Shown: in pieces, positions 40,751 to 49,042 of the stretch | Layout of the letters: every line of letters begins with the position of its first letter | How positions within the stretch are numbered: position 1 is the stretch's first letter | From: SAR92 clade bacterium H921 | GTDB taxonomy: Bacteria > Pseudomonadota > Gammaproteobacteria > Pseudomonadales > Porticoccaceae | Length of the DNA: 64,000 bases | Direction: 5' to 3' | NCBI GenBank assembly: GCA_025153755.1 | Contig: JAOALD010000003.1 | Location: 372,001 to 436,000, forward strand | Notes under the pieces: generated by a model | The model's database searches: none | What the model saw: the letters and a program-made list of their open reading frames with translations, nothing else | Told to the model about the DNA's origin: nothing | Position numbers and translations under genes: made by a program

Positions 40751-41785
40751 CTATTGAACGATGAAGCCAAGAGCATTGACGGCTAATGGCTGAACCATGT
40801 CAGCCACACCAGAGGCCGATTTACTCGAAGCATTGCCATCGGCCGCTCTTTTGGCCACCCCTTGGCAGATAGCTGCTAAACGGAAAAAGCTAAAGGCCAT
40901 ATAAAAAGGCCAGCCAGCAATCTCGTCTAAGCCCATGCGTTCACAATAGGTCGCTACATACTCAGTCTCTGAAGGAATCCCAAGAGCAGCGGCATCTAAT
41001 CCAGCTAGACCAGATGAAGGACCATTTGTCTTACCGGAGGGTAGCCTCAGCCCCATGCATTGATAGGCAAGATCTGCGTAGGGATGTCCCAATGTAGACA
41101 GCTCCCAATCCAGCACAGCTATTACCTCTGTATTGTTCTTATCGAACATCAAATTATCTAAACGATAATCACCATGAACCAGAGAAACCTTGCCATCATC
41201 TGCTGGAATATTCTCCGCCAGCCAAGCCATGACAGTGTCCATCTCCGGAATTGCAGTCAACTCGGAGGCCCTGTACTGGGCAGACCAGCGATCAACCTGA
41301 CGCTGAAAATAATTACCGGGACGGCCGTAATCTGCCAAACCAACTTTCTCCAAGTCCACCGAGTGAATAGCTACCAGCACGCGATTCATCTCATCGTACA
41401 TTTTGGCGCGCTCCTCATTGCTCGAAAGCTCTTCTAGAGCCGAAGACCAGTGCACATTGCCATCGCAAAACTCCATGATATAGAACATGGATCCTATGAT
41501 CTCAGGGTCTTCACAAAGGTGGTAAACTTTGGCCACTGGCACCTCGGTATCAGCCAGTGCCGCCAGCACGCGATACTCGCGATCAACTGCATGGGCAGAC
41601 TTTAGTAGCTTACCCGGAGGCTGACGCCGCAACACATAGGTGCCAGATGCAGCATCGATCTTAAAGGTTGGATTAGATTGGCCACCGGCAAATTTACTCG
41701 CCTTCAAAGGCCCTTTAAACTCGCTAATGTGAGCCTCTAAATAGCTGGCCAATTTAAGTTCATCTAGTGTATCAACGTTGGACAT
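40751..41785 (-). CDS. APH-fold phosphotransferase, ACAD10/11- and LvaA-like
   Basis: A 344-residue kinase-like protein of the aminoglycoside phosphotransferase family. The catalytic loop is VHGDYRLDN (HGD at 204-206, Asn211) and the metal motif is LDWELS (226-230). FAGGQSNPTF and LRRQPPG near the N-terminus are typical of the kinase half of mammalian ACAD10/11 and of LvaA of Pseudomonas levulinate catabolism, which phosphorylate 4-hydroxyacyl-CoAs. Its place among beta-oxidation genes supports such a role rather than antibiotic resistance. It lies between two NMO-like genes on the same strand. Confidence 0.88.
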   Translation of the reverse strand: MSNVDTLDELKLASYLEAHISEFKGPLKASKFAGGQSNPTFKIDAASGTYVLRRQPPGKLLKSAHAVDREYRVLAALADTEVPVAKVYHLCEDPEIIGSMFYIMEFCDGNVHWSSALEELSSNEERAKMYDEMNRVLVAIHSVDLEKVGLADYGRPGNYFQRQVDRWSAQYRASELTAIPEMDTVMAWLAENIPADDGKVSLVHGDYRLDNLMFDKNNTEVIAVLDWELSTLGHPYADLAYQCMGLRLPSGKTNGPSSGLAGLDAAALGIPSETEYVATYCERMGLDEIAGWPFYMAFSFFRLAAICQGVAKRAADGNASSKSASGVADMVQPLAVNALGFIVQ

Positions 41786-41835
41786 AATCCCTTCTTATTA
41801 AATGTTTTTAGTAGTGTTAGGTCGCTCCCCTAAGA

Positions 41836-42804
41836 TTACAGACCCGCCAAGCGTTCCTTAATAAGGCTATCCGCTTCGGACATAATACGGTTCATTAACT
41901 CCTGCACGGTTGGCACATCATTGATCAGACCAGCCACCATTCCGCAGGACCAGGCTCCGGCGTCCATATCGCCATCTTTCATGATCTTGGGATACACGCC
42001 GGCAACTTCGGGAAGAATATCTTCAATTTTGATGTCGGTGCCCAGTGATTTTTCTTTTTCTAACAAACGCTCCACCGCAGTATTATTCAGCACGCGCTCT
42101 GTATTTCGTAATGGCCGCATTACCAGACGAGTATCCAGCTCGCTCGCCGCCAATATCGCCGCTTTTACATTGTCATGCACAGGTGCTTCTTGAGTCGCAA
42201 TAAAGCGAGTACCCATGTTCATACCCTCGGCACCCATAGCCAGGGAAGCAACTAGGCTGCGAGCATCGGCCATACCACCAGAGGAAACAAAGGGAATAGT
42301 GAGTTCGTCCGCCGCCCTCGGTAACAGGATAAAGTTAGGGATGTCATCTTCACCCGGGTGACCACCACATTCGAAACCATCGACTGAAACCGCATCGCAA
42401 CCTACTTTCTGAGCTTTCAGTGCGTGGCGCACAGCGGTACATTTATGGATGACGACAATACCTGCTTCCTTAAGCGCCGGCATGTAGGGTGCCGGATTAT
42501 TGCCTGCGGTTTCAACAATCTTAACGCCGCCATCAATCACCGCCTGAATCAGCCCTGGGTAATCTGGGGGCGTCATCGAGGGTAGAAACGTAATATTCAC
42601 ACCAAAGGGCTTGTCGGTCATCGTCTTGCAACGGGCAATTTCCGCAGCTAATTTTTCTGGAGTACCCTGTGTTAGGCCTGTAATAATGCCAAGACCGCCC
42701 GCATTAGAAACTGCCGCTGCCATCTCGGCCAAGCCCACGTGGTGCATGCCTCCTTGAATAATCGGATGCTCAATACCAAGTAGCTCTGTGATACGTGTTT
42801 TCAT
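41836..42804 (-). CDS. Nitronate monooxygenase-family flavoprotein
   Basis: TIM-barrel FMN protein, 322 aa. PIIQGGMHHVG, AVSNAGGLGI, the catalytic-site motif CGGHPGEDD (His149) and IPFVSSGGMADARS place it in the NMO/FabK superfamily with the usual His retained, unlike the paralogue at 39753-40688. Members oxidise alkyl nitronates or reduce enoyl thioesters or quinones; in a beta-oxidation operon an enoyl-CoA-type substrate is plausible. It follows the FadJ-like gene after a 41-base gap. Confidence 0.9.
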   Translation of the reverse strand: MKTRITELLGIEHPIIQGGMHHVGLAEMAAAVSNAGGLGIITGLTQGTPEKLAAEIARCKTMTDKPFGVNITFLPSMTPPDYPGLIQAVIDGGVKIVETAGNNPAPYMPALKEAGIVVIHKCTAVRHALKAQKVGCDAVSVDGFECGGHPGEDDIPNFILLPRAADELTIPFVSSGGMADARSLVASLAMGAEGMNMGTRFIATQEAPVHDNVKAAILAASELDTRLVMRPLRNTERVLNNTAVERLLEKEKSLGTDIKIEDILPEVAGVYPKIMKDGDMDAGAWSCGMVAGLINDVPTVQELMNRIMSEADSLIKERLAGL

Positions 42805-42845
42805 TTTCCCTCTTCCTCTGTGATTATCAAATAATTAGCAATTAT

Positions 42846-44918
42846 TTACTTAAAACGTTTGCCCTGCTCTGCCAGAGATACCAGCAGCGGGCTCGGCGCC
42901 CAAAAATCATCGCCTGTCAATTCATGGTAGTGACGGATTTTAGCCAGCACCTTGTCCAGACCAATGGTGTTGGCGTAGTGCATTGGACCGCCACGATAGA
43001 CCGGCCAGCCATAGCCATACACATAGGTCACATCAATATCACTGGCCCGCATGGCGATACCCTCGTCCAGAATCTTTGCACCCTCATTGATCATTGGCAG
43101 CAAGCATCGGTCAAGAATCTCTTCCTCAGACATCTGTTTCTGCTTAATACCTTGAGTGGCAGCCACCTCGGCAAATAATTCGGCGGTAACAGCCGCAGGG
43201 GTGGGCATACGATTTTCATCATAATCATAGTAGCCTGCACCAGTCTTCTGACCATAGCGACCTAGATCACAGAGCCGATCTTTAACGTCTGTTGGATTGG
43301 AGTTACCCTTATCCCAGCCCAGATCTAAGCCTGCCAAGTCGCCCATTTGGAAGGCACCCATAGGAAAACCAAAATCAAATAACACCTTGTCTATCTGCTC
43401 AATAGGCGCGCCGGCAAGGGCCAGATTTGAGGCTTCGATCTGACGCATAAACAGGATACGGTTGCCTACAAATCCCGGGCACACACCAACCAACACTGCC
43501 ACTTTACGAATTCGTTTAGCCAGAGCCATACCGGTTTTAATCACCGCATCGGAGGTTTTGTCTCCGCGCACTACCTCGAGTAGTTTCATAACATTCGCGG
43601 GTGAGAAAAAGTGCAGCCCAATAACCGATTCCGGGCGATTGGTTACAGAGGCAATCTCATTTAGATCCAATGCCGAAGTATTGGAGGCCAAAATAGCTCC
43701 GGCTTTAGCAATGCCGTCCAGACGCATGAAAATATCTTTCTTCACCGCCATATTTTCAAAAACAGCTTCGATAATTAGATCACAGTCGGCAAGATCAGCC
43801 ATATCCAATGTACCCTGAATCAAACTACAGCGCTGCTCAACGGCTTGTTCGGTTAGGCGACCTTTACGTGCTGTGTTTTCATAATTTTTCCGAATAGTAC
43901 CTAGACCACGGTCAAGCGCTGCCTGATTAGTTTCAACAATTGTGACGGGTATCCCGACATTGGCGAAGTTCATTGAGATTCCGCCACCCATCAAACCTCC
44001 ACCAATAACACCCACCTTGGTGATGGGTAGCTCAGCAACATCTTTATCGATGCCTGGAATCTTACTTGCCTGACGCTCGGAGAAGAAAAAATATTGCTGA
44101 GCCTGTGACTGAGCTCCAGTGACCAACTCGGCGAACAGCTTGCCTTCGGTCTGTAAGCCTTCATCAAAGGGTTGGTTAACTGCCGCCTCAATACAGCGAA
44201 TATTGTATTCCGGGGCCAAAAAACCACGTGTCTTTCGAGCGATCATCTTGCGAGTAGCCGCAAAAATTTCTGGGTTATCTTTAGCGCCCTGAAGTTTTTC
44301 ATCATTGTCGCGCACCCTTGGGTGAGGACCGGCTTCGGCACCTTTTTCAATGGCCAGGGCAAGTCCAGCAGCCCGCAGATCATCGCCCACCATCTGATCA
44401 ATAAGACCCAGTTCAAGGGCTTCAGCAGCACCAATCGGTGCGCCAGAAGTTACCATCGCCAGAGTCTTCTCAACACCAATAACACGCGGCAATCGCTGTG
44501 TACCACCCGCGCCAGGAAGCAGACCAAGATTTACCTCTGGCAGACCAAATTTGGCACTGGCCACTGCCACTCGGTAGTTGCAACAAAGTGCAGTTTCCAG
44601 ACCGCCACCCAAAGCAGTGCCATGAATCGCTGCAACAATAGGCTTGGGCGAATTATCCATGGTCGAGAGTACCTCATGAAAATTGGGTTCCATGGGACCA
44701 GAGGAAAATTCCGATATATCGGCGCCAGCAATAAAAGTTCGGCCTTCACAAACTATTAGAACGGCCTGCGCAGAGTCATCGGCTAAAGCTTTTACAACTC
44801 CATCTTTAAGGCCCTGACGAACACCTTGACTCAAGGCATTGACCGGCGGGTTATCAAGGGTTAACACAGCGACACCCTCCTCGACGCTGTAGTCAACCAT
44901 AGATGTTAGCGCGACCAT
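42846..44918 (-). CDS. Bifunctional enoyl-CoA hydratase / 3-hydroxyacyl-CoA dehydrogenase (FadJ/peroxisomal type)
   Basis: Beta-oxidation protein of 690 aa. The N-terminal crotonase domain (about 1-200) has GRTFIAGADISEF, GTALGGGLETAL and LPEVNLGLLPGAGGTQRLPR. The central NAD-binding domain has VGVIGGGLMGGGISMNFA (about 300-320), and IGLHFFSPANVMKLLEVV and VCPGFVGNRIL belong to the dehydrogenase; the C-terminal half-domain ends the protein. AGGAG precedes the ATG. It leads the operon FadJ-like/NMO/APH kinase/NMO, and a 17-bp palindrome overlapping a TTGACA lies about 30 bases upstream of its start. Confidence 0.95.
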   Translation of the reverse strand: MVALTSMVDYSVEEGVAVLTLDNPPVNALSQGVRQGLKDGVVKALADDSAQAVLIVCEGRTFIAGADISEFSSGPMEPNFHEVLSTMDNSPKPIVAAIHGTALGGGLETALCCNYRVAVASAKFGLPEVNLGLLPGAGGTQRLPRVIGVEKTLAMVTSGAPIGAAEALELGLIDQMVGDDLRAAGLALAIEKGAEAGPHPRVRDNDEKLQGAKDNPEIFAATRKMIARKTRGFLAPEYNIRCIEAAVNQPFDEGLQTEGKLFAELVTGAQSQAQQYFFFSERQASKIPGIDKDVAELPITKVGVIGGGLMGGGISMNFANVGIPVTIVETNQAALDRGLGTIRKNYENTARKGRLTEQAVEQRCSLIQGTLDMADLADCDLIIEAVFENMAVKKDIFMRLDGIAKAGAILASNTSALDLNEIASVTNRPESVIGLHFFSPANVMKLLEVVRGDKTSDAVIKTGMALAKRIRKVAVLVGVCPGFVGNRILFMRQIEASNLALAGAPIEQIDKVLFDFGFPMGAFQMGDLAGLDLGWDKGNSNPTDVKDRLCDLGRYGQKTGAGYYDYDENRMPTPAAVTAELFAEVAATQGIKQKQMSEEEILDRCLLPMINEGAKILDEGIAMRASDIDVTYVYGYGWPVYRGGPMHYANTIGLDKVLAKIRHYHELTGDDFWAPSPLLVSLAEQGKRFK

Positions 44919-44950
44919 ATATTTCTCCTAAATTTTAGCTACATTTGTAT

Positions 44951-44967
44951 TGGCATATTTTATGTCA
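44951..44967. promoter_or_regulatory. Proposed TetR-type operator 1 (upstream of FadJ-like operon)
   Basis: TGGCATA-TTT-TATGTCA, a 17-bp palindrome with one mismatch between the arms. On the minus strand it includes a perfect -35 hexamer TTGACA, so bound protein would block the FadJ-like operon. It also lies upstream of the broken gene at 45087. It shares the pattern TGRCAYA-N3-WMYGYCA with four other sites in this window. Confidence 0.6.
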
Positions 44968-45086
44968 AATAGTACATTACAATCGAGACTGAATACCAGA
45001 TGTTTGAATAATAATAACCCACTGGTCAGTGATCTGCCTCATCAGATAGTGACTATGGGGTTGCGTTATATTAGGGATTATTAAAA

Positions 45087-45377
45087 ATGACACAGACCGC
45101 CAAACGTTGGCTGTCCAGCCTAATTATCTAAGGTTTATTTATACTCTGGCACACCGACTTTTCTAGGCCCCTAAGAGACGAAGAAGCGGAATAGTTTGTC
45201 GCCACTTTTAAGGCTCGTAACAGTACATCAAAATACATTAGCTACATCGAAAGATTTTTGCGCATTGACACAGGGCGACAATTTTTAATGCTCAATATTT
45301 TGGGTATGGCCGACAGCCCGCGATATGTTGCGGGCGCCCAGCCCGGTGAAAGCGCCGATCTTAAAGCCGTCTATTAG
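45087..45377 (+). pseudogene. Truncated, stop-interrupted paralogue of the membrane protein at 61092-61682
   Basis: Reading from the ATG at 45087 gives 96 codons with in-frame TAA (45129-45131) and TAG (45192-45194) before the final TAG. The protein-like parts align with the 196-aa protein encoded at 61092-61682: WHTDFSRPLRDEEAE / WAWYVGLQGKLSQSEVAE, and FLRIDTGRQFLMLNILGM / FLANDDGREWFMINLLQL. It stops where the convergent GST-like gene ends (4-bp overlap), so the 3' half is lost. It starts next to operator 1, as its intact relative starts next to operator 4. Confidence 0.75.
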
Positions 45378-46495
45378 AGCCAGACTTCAACATTGTCCCG
45401 CTGCTCCATTCGGCGTTGTAGTTTGATTTCCAACAGCCCCCCAAGCTGACAGGACTCAAGCAAAGAATCGATATCAGCCCTCTCAGACTCAGCACAGGCC
45501 TGATAGGCATCCTGTACCAACTGCAACTGGAAAAATCTATAGGGCTGGGCACCCGCTTCAAGTTGCTGCCCACGGACTGTAAAGATTGCCTTGCCATCAT
45601 TTTGCCCCAGATAGCGAGAAGCAGGATCGCCAGCGGTTATAGAACTAGCCGCAAGTACTGAGTTAATTGAATCCGCCGCTGCTATAGTCTCGGGCAACAG
45701 ATCTTCTGCTACGACTCTCAGCACTTTTAGTAAGGTGTCCGGTATATGGTCATCAGCTATAAAATCTGTGCCGCCAGCGTAATGCTCAGGCGCATCCTGA
45801 TAAGAGCGATTCATACGCTCCACCCAACGATAAACATGCACCGCTTGTCTCTGCATAATGTGCAACGGTTTTGGGTCACGCCCCAAATGAGCAAAAAGAG
45901 GTGCTAGCAAACCAAAATCACCAATACAGGGCTTCCAGCCAAGTAGATAAGGATACTGTTCAAAGTGCTTATCCAGAGCCAGTAAAAACTCCATATAAAG
46001 AGTCTCCACCAACGTCTGACTCTCATCATTTACACCAAATATAGCAGCCGCATAGCGCATCTTATTCATCATGTGCTGAGTCTTTGCTTCCCGATCTGGA
46101 TGTTCTCTTTGGGAGTGGAAAAAATGATAATGCAAAAACGTCAGATTCTCTTCCGGAAAATTCCACCGATAATGCATCGCAGGACGCAGCAAACCCTCAG
46201 TACCAATTAGATCGAACAGTCCACTTACAACTTGCTGTTTTGCCGTAGTTGGCTTACAGGGGCGGCCATTAGCTGCCTCAAAATATTCAATAATAGCTGC
46301 ACCATCCCGGATCACCTGCCCCTGCTGCGTTCGCAAGACTGGAATAGTAGCCAGTTTCGCTTCAGGCAAAATCTCAGCCTTAAAACTCTCGTGACCACAG
46401 GAAATTTCCTTGAAGGAAATACCATTTTTAATTAAATAAGAACGAGCACGTCCAGAGTAAAGAGAATGAGGAATAGCGTAAAGAGAGTGAGTCAT
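45374..46495 (-). CDS. Glutathione S-transferase-like protein (large form)
   Basis: A 373-residue protein with an N-terminal thioredoxin fold (about 1-80; SLYAIPHSLYSGRARSYLI, with VIRDGAAIIEYFE as the glutathione-binding Ser/Glu turn) and a longer all-helical C-terminal region containing GDFGLLAPLFAHL. No Cys is at the active-site position; Ser/Tyr are candidates. The ATG at 46495 follows AAAGGA with 8-base spacing. It is a diverged paralogue of the gene at 50786-51823; both are much longer than classical GSTs (about 210 aa). It is the last gene of the sulfatase operon. Confidence 0.82.
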   Translation of the reverse strand: MTHSLYAIPHSLYSGRARSYLIKNGISFKEISCGHESFKAEILPEAKLATIPVLRTQQGQVIRDGAAIIEYFEAANGRPCKPTTAKQQVVSGLFDLIGTEGLLRPAMHYRWNFPEENLTFLHYHFFHSQREHPDREAKTQHMMNKMRYAAAIFGVNDESQTLVETLYMEFLLALDKHFEQYPYLLGWKPCIGDFGLLAPLFAHLGRDPKPLHIMQRQAVHVYRWVERMNRSYQDAPEHYAGGTDFIADDHIPDTLLKVLRVVAEDLLPETIAAADSINSVLAASSITAGDPASRYLGQNDGKAIFTVRGQQLEAGAQPYRFFQLQLVQDAYQACAESERADIDSLLESCQLGGLLEIKLQRRMEQRDNVEVWL

Positions 46496-46496
46496 T

Positions 46497-48293
46497 TCAA
46501 AGTCCTTTGCGGTGCTTAGATTTATACACAACCGCAAAAGGCAGTATGAGTAAAAAGAGAATAATAATAATCAGGATATTGTCCCGATAAATAAGGTGAA
46601 GAGCGTTAAATATAATCTGAGTTTCATGTCTGTAACCAGCAGGCACAGGCAAGATATTATTATCATCGATATATTGCTGGTACCGGTTCAGCATAAGTTG
46701 TAATTGAGCGGGATTCTCAGCACTGAGATCTCTGGTCTCTCCTGGATCAACTTGAATATTAAACAGGTGCCACTGGCTGTCACCCTGGGTCCCGTGATTA
46801 AATACAATTTTAAAATCACCCATAAACAATGCACCTTGGCCCGCCAATTCAAAGCCCACAGCGTTGTCGGTACCATGAACAGACTCTACTTTGCCTTCAA
46901 CTAAGGGCGCCAGACTACGCCCAATCATTGGCTCCACCTTGCGCCCACCGTAGCGCCCGCGTTTAAGACCCTGGGGATGCTCCACTTCAGCCAGAGATAA
47001 AATCGTCGGTGTAATATCAGTTACATAGGCGGAGGCATTGCTAAATTGATTTTTGATGGCTACTGGCCCACCGGCAATAATCATCGGAACTCTCAAGCCC
47101 CCTTCGCCAACATAAAATTTGTAATAGGCTAAGGGAGATGCCGCCGCACTCGCAAAGCCCGGATTAATTGCATTAAAGCTGCCTTTTAATCCCAGAGTCT
47201 CGTAGTCAACACTATAGTCTCGAGCCGCTAATGTCAGAGTATTCCCCCACGAATTCTGACGCGCTAAACCCATGGCTTCAGCTCCATTATCGGAGGTGAA
47301 AATAAATACCGTATTATCATATTGGCCAATCGCTTTTAGATACTCAACTAGTCTGCCAATATGGTGGTCCATCGCCTCAACCATGGCCCCATAAACAGCC
47401 ATTCGTTTGGCTTCATAAGCTTGTCGCTGGGGACTTAAAGCCTCCCAATCAGCAGTACTGGCCATTTGCACTGTCATAGTATCGGCGGGCACAACTCCCA
47501 ACTCAATGGCCCGCTCCAGTCGCTGTTGCCGCAGTGCGCTCCAACCCTGATCATAAACGCCCATGTAACGGTCAATAAATTTCTGGGGGGCCTGCACTGG
47601 GATATGCACGGCTTGAAAAGGCACATAGGCAAAAAATGGTTGCCCGTCATTCTTATTACTGTCGATAAACTCAATGGTTTTATCCACTAAAAAGCGCGAC
47701 GAATAAAAGTTATCTGGGAGCTGATACTCTTCGCCGTCCGCATACCAATTAGCTTTTTTATAAATAGGAATATAGGGTTTTTGTTCCCAGTTATCCGCAC
47801 CGGAATCTGCAAGAGCCAAGGTACGGTCAAAACCACGCCTACTGGGTAATTTGTCCTCTGTTTGCCCCAGATGCCATTTCCCGGCTAGATAGGTGTGATA
47901 GCCAGCATCCTGCAACAGGGAAGCAACCGTCACCACATTATGGCTCAACGTGCCCGCATAATGGCTGTGTACCGCCTGCACCGGGGGAATCATTTCGGGA
48001 ATATTTGGCACACCTGCTCTATGGCTATCTACCCCCGTTAACAACATCGCACGAGACGGCGCGCAGTTGGCCCCTGTGTGATAATTTGTAAAACTAACGC
48101 CCTGCTCTGCCAGAGCAGTTATGCTTGGAGTACGGATTTCACTACCATAGGAAGCAAGATCACTGAACCCCAGATCATCGGCCAGAATCAATACAACATT
48201 GGGACTGTTTTGAGCAAATATCAAAGAGGATTTGCCAAGTGTCAGCAACATAATAACTAGGGCGGCCAACGCCTTGCCTACTCCCAAAATCAA
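46497..48293 (-). CDS. Arylsulfatase (type I, formylglycine-dependent), exported
   Basis: Hydrolyses sulfate esters. Metal-binding ILADDLGFSDLASYG follows a signal peptide (1-27, ending FAQ). The CxPSR motif (GANCAPSRAMLLTG) has Cys77, the residue converted to formylglycine, and GKWHLGQ, FAYVPFQAVHIPVQ and TSDNGAEAM complete the active site. At 598 aa it is full length, with a C-terminal membrane helix (ILIIIILFLLILPFAVVY) that suggests anchoring at the membrane. It is coupled to the DUF4345-like gene upstream by a 4-base overlap. The substrate cannot be told. Confidence 0.95.
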   Translation of the reverse strand: MILGVGKALAALVIMLLTLGKSSLIFAQNSPNVVLILADDLGFSDLASYGSEIRTPSITALAEQGVSFTNYHTGANCAPSRAMLLTGVDSHRAGVPNIPEMIPPVQAVHSHYAGTLSHNVVTVASLLQDAGYHTYLAGKWHLGQTEDKLPSRRGFDRTLALADSGADNWEQKPYIPIYKKANWYADGEEYQLPDNFYSSRFLVDKTIEFIDSNKNDGQPFFAYVPFQAVHIPVQAPQKFIDRYMGVYDQGWSALRQQRLERAIELGVVPADTMTVQMASTADWEALSPQRQAYEAKRMAVYGAMVEAMDHHIGRLVEYLKAIGQYDNTVFIFTSDNGAEAMGLARQNSWGNTLTLAARDYSVDYETLGLKGSFNAINPGFASAAASPLAYYKFYVGEGGLRVPMIIAGGPVAIKNQFSNASAYVTDITPTILSLAEVEHPQGLKRGRYGGRKVEPMIGRSLAPLVEGKVESVHGTDNAVGFELAGQGALFMGDFKIVFNHGTQGDSQWHLFNIQVDPGETRDLSAENPAQLQLMLNRYQQYIDDNNILPVPAGYRHETQIIFNALHLIYRDNILIIIILFLLILPFAVVYKSKHRKGL

Positions 48294-48667
48294 TCTTCCT
48301 CTGCCAATCTAATCGAGCCAACATAAAGAATTACGCAGACAATAACTTCCACAGCAATCATATCTAACGCCAGACTAGCGTTATGAAACATCCATGCCAT
48401 AGTGCGCATAATTGCAGTTAGAGCGAGCAGAATAATCGGTGGGTAGTACCAGATCCGGCGGCCGGTAGTAAGAGCCAGCAAAATAAAGATCGCAATGGAT
48501 AAAAAGAAGGCTCCCAAATCACCAATCTGTGAACTCAGTCCTGAACCTTCCATCAAGGTCATACCAAACTCTGCCGCAACACCTTCAGGCGCAACAATCC
48601 AGCGCAGACCAATTGAGGCAAAAATCACTGCCGTTAATGCCACTATAATTTTTAAAATTTTAATCAT
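48290..48667 (-). CDS. Small four-helix membrane protein, DUF4345-like
   Basis: A 125-residue protein with four hydrophobic helices and the motif GLRWIVAPEGVAAEFGMTL, followed by QIGDLGAFFLSIAIFILLAL; the pattern is like DUF4345, an uncharacterised family. The ATG at 48667 follows GAGG with 6-base spacing; the frame is open 12 codons upstream. It overlaps the sulfatase start by 4 bases. A helper role for the sulfatase or its substrate transport is only a guess. Confidence 0.75.
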   Translation of the reverse strand: MIKILKIIVALTAVIFASIGLRWIVAPEGVAAEFGMTLMEGSGLSSQIGDLGAFFLSIAIFILLALTTGRRIWYYPPIILLALTAIMRTMAWMFHNASLALDMIAVEVIVCVILYVGSIRLAEED

Positions 48668-48704
48668 TATTAGCCTCGAGTTTTTTAATATTGAATTTAA
48701 CAAA

Positions 48705-48995
48705 TTAAATAATATCTAGGACTTCGATAACTGGCGCTGCCATAACTAGAGCCCCCATCGCTTTATTAGCCTCGCGGAAATAGTCTGTTTTGCCATGGGC
48801 ATCTATGTCCGCTGCACTGCGATACTGCTCCATCACTACATATTCTTGTGGGTTTGACTTACTGCGCGTTAGCGTATACATCAATGCGCCTTTCTCATTA
48901 GCCAAAACTTTTTCAGTCAGTTGCAAAAACAATGTTTCAAATTCTTCATTTTTACCCTCTTGTACGGTAATTCTTGCTATTACTGCTAGTGCCAT
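48705..48995 (-). CDS. Antibiotic-biosynthesis-monooxygenase (ABM) domain protein
   Basis: A 96-residue ferredoxin-like alpha-beta barrel of the ABM/YgiN family (quinol monooxygenase or similar): ALAVIARITVQEGKNEEFETLF at the start and YVVMEQYRSAADIDAH in the middle. GGAGG lies 5 bases before the ATG at 48995; an ATG four codons upstream is less well placed. Members are dimers acting on quinols, aromatic or polyketide substrates without cofactors. It lies between the tandem DsbA-like gene and the DUF4345-like gene in the same operon. Confidence 0.85.
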   Translation of the reverse strand: MALAVIARITVQEGKNEEFETLFLQLTEKVLANEKGALMYTLTRSKSNPQEYVVMEQYRSAADIDAHGKTDYFREANKAMGALVMAAPVIEVLDII

Positions 48996-49042
48996 GATGG
49001 CCTCCATTTATTTATTGAATTGTCGACTAATACCTGTGGATT

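Noticed and set aside
40751-41785. Aminoglycoside resistance gene
   Set aside because: The APH fold is shared, but the motifs and the beta-oxidation context point to an ACAD10/11- or LvaA-type metabolic kinase.
45087-45377. Stop codon readthrough or selenocysteine in the broken paralogue
   Set aside because: The internal stops are TAA and TAG, not TGA, and the 3' half is missing, so decay is the simpler explanation.
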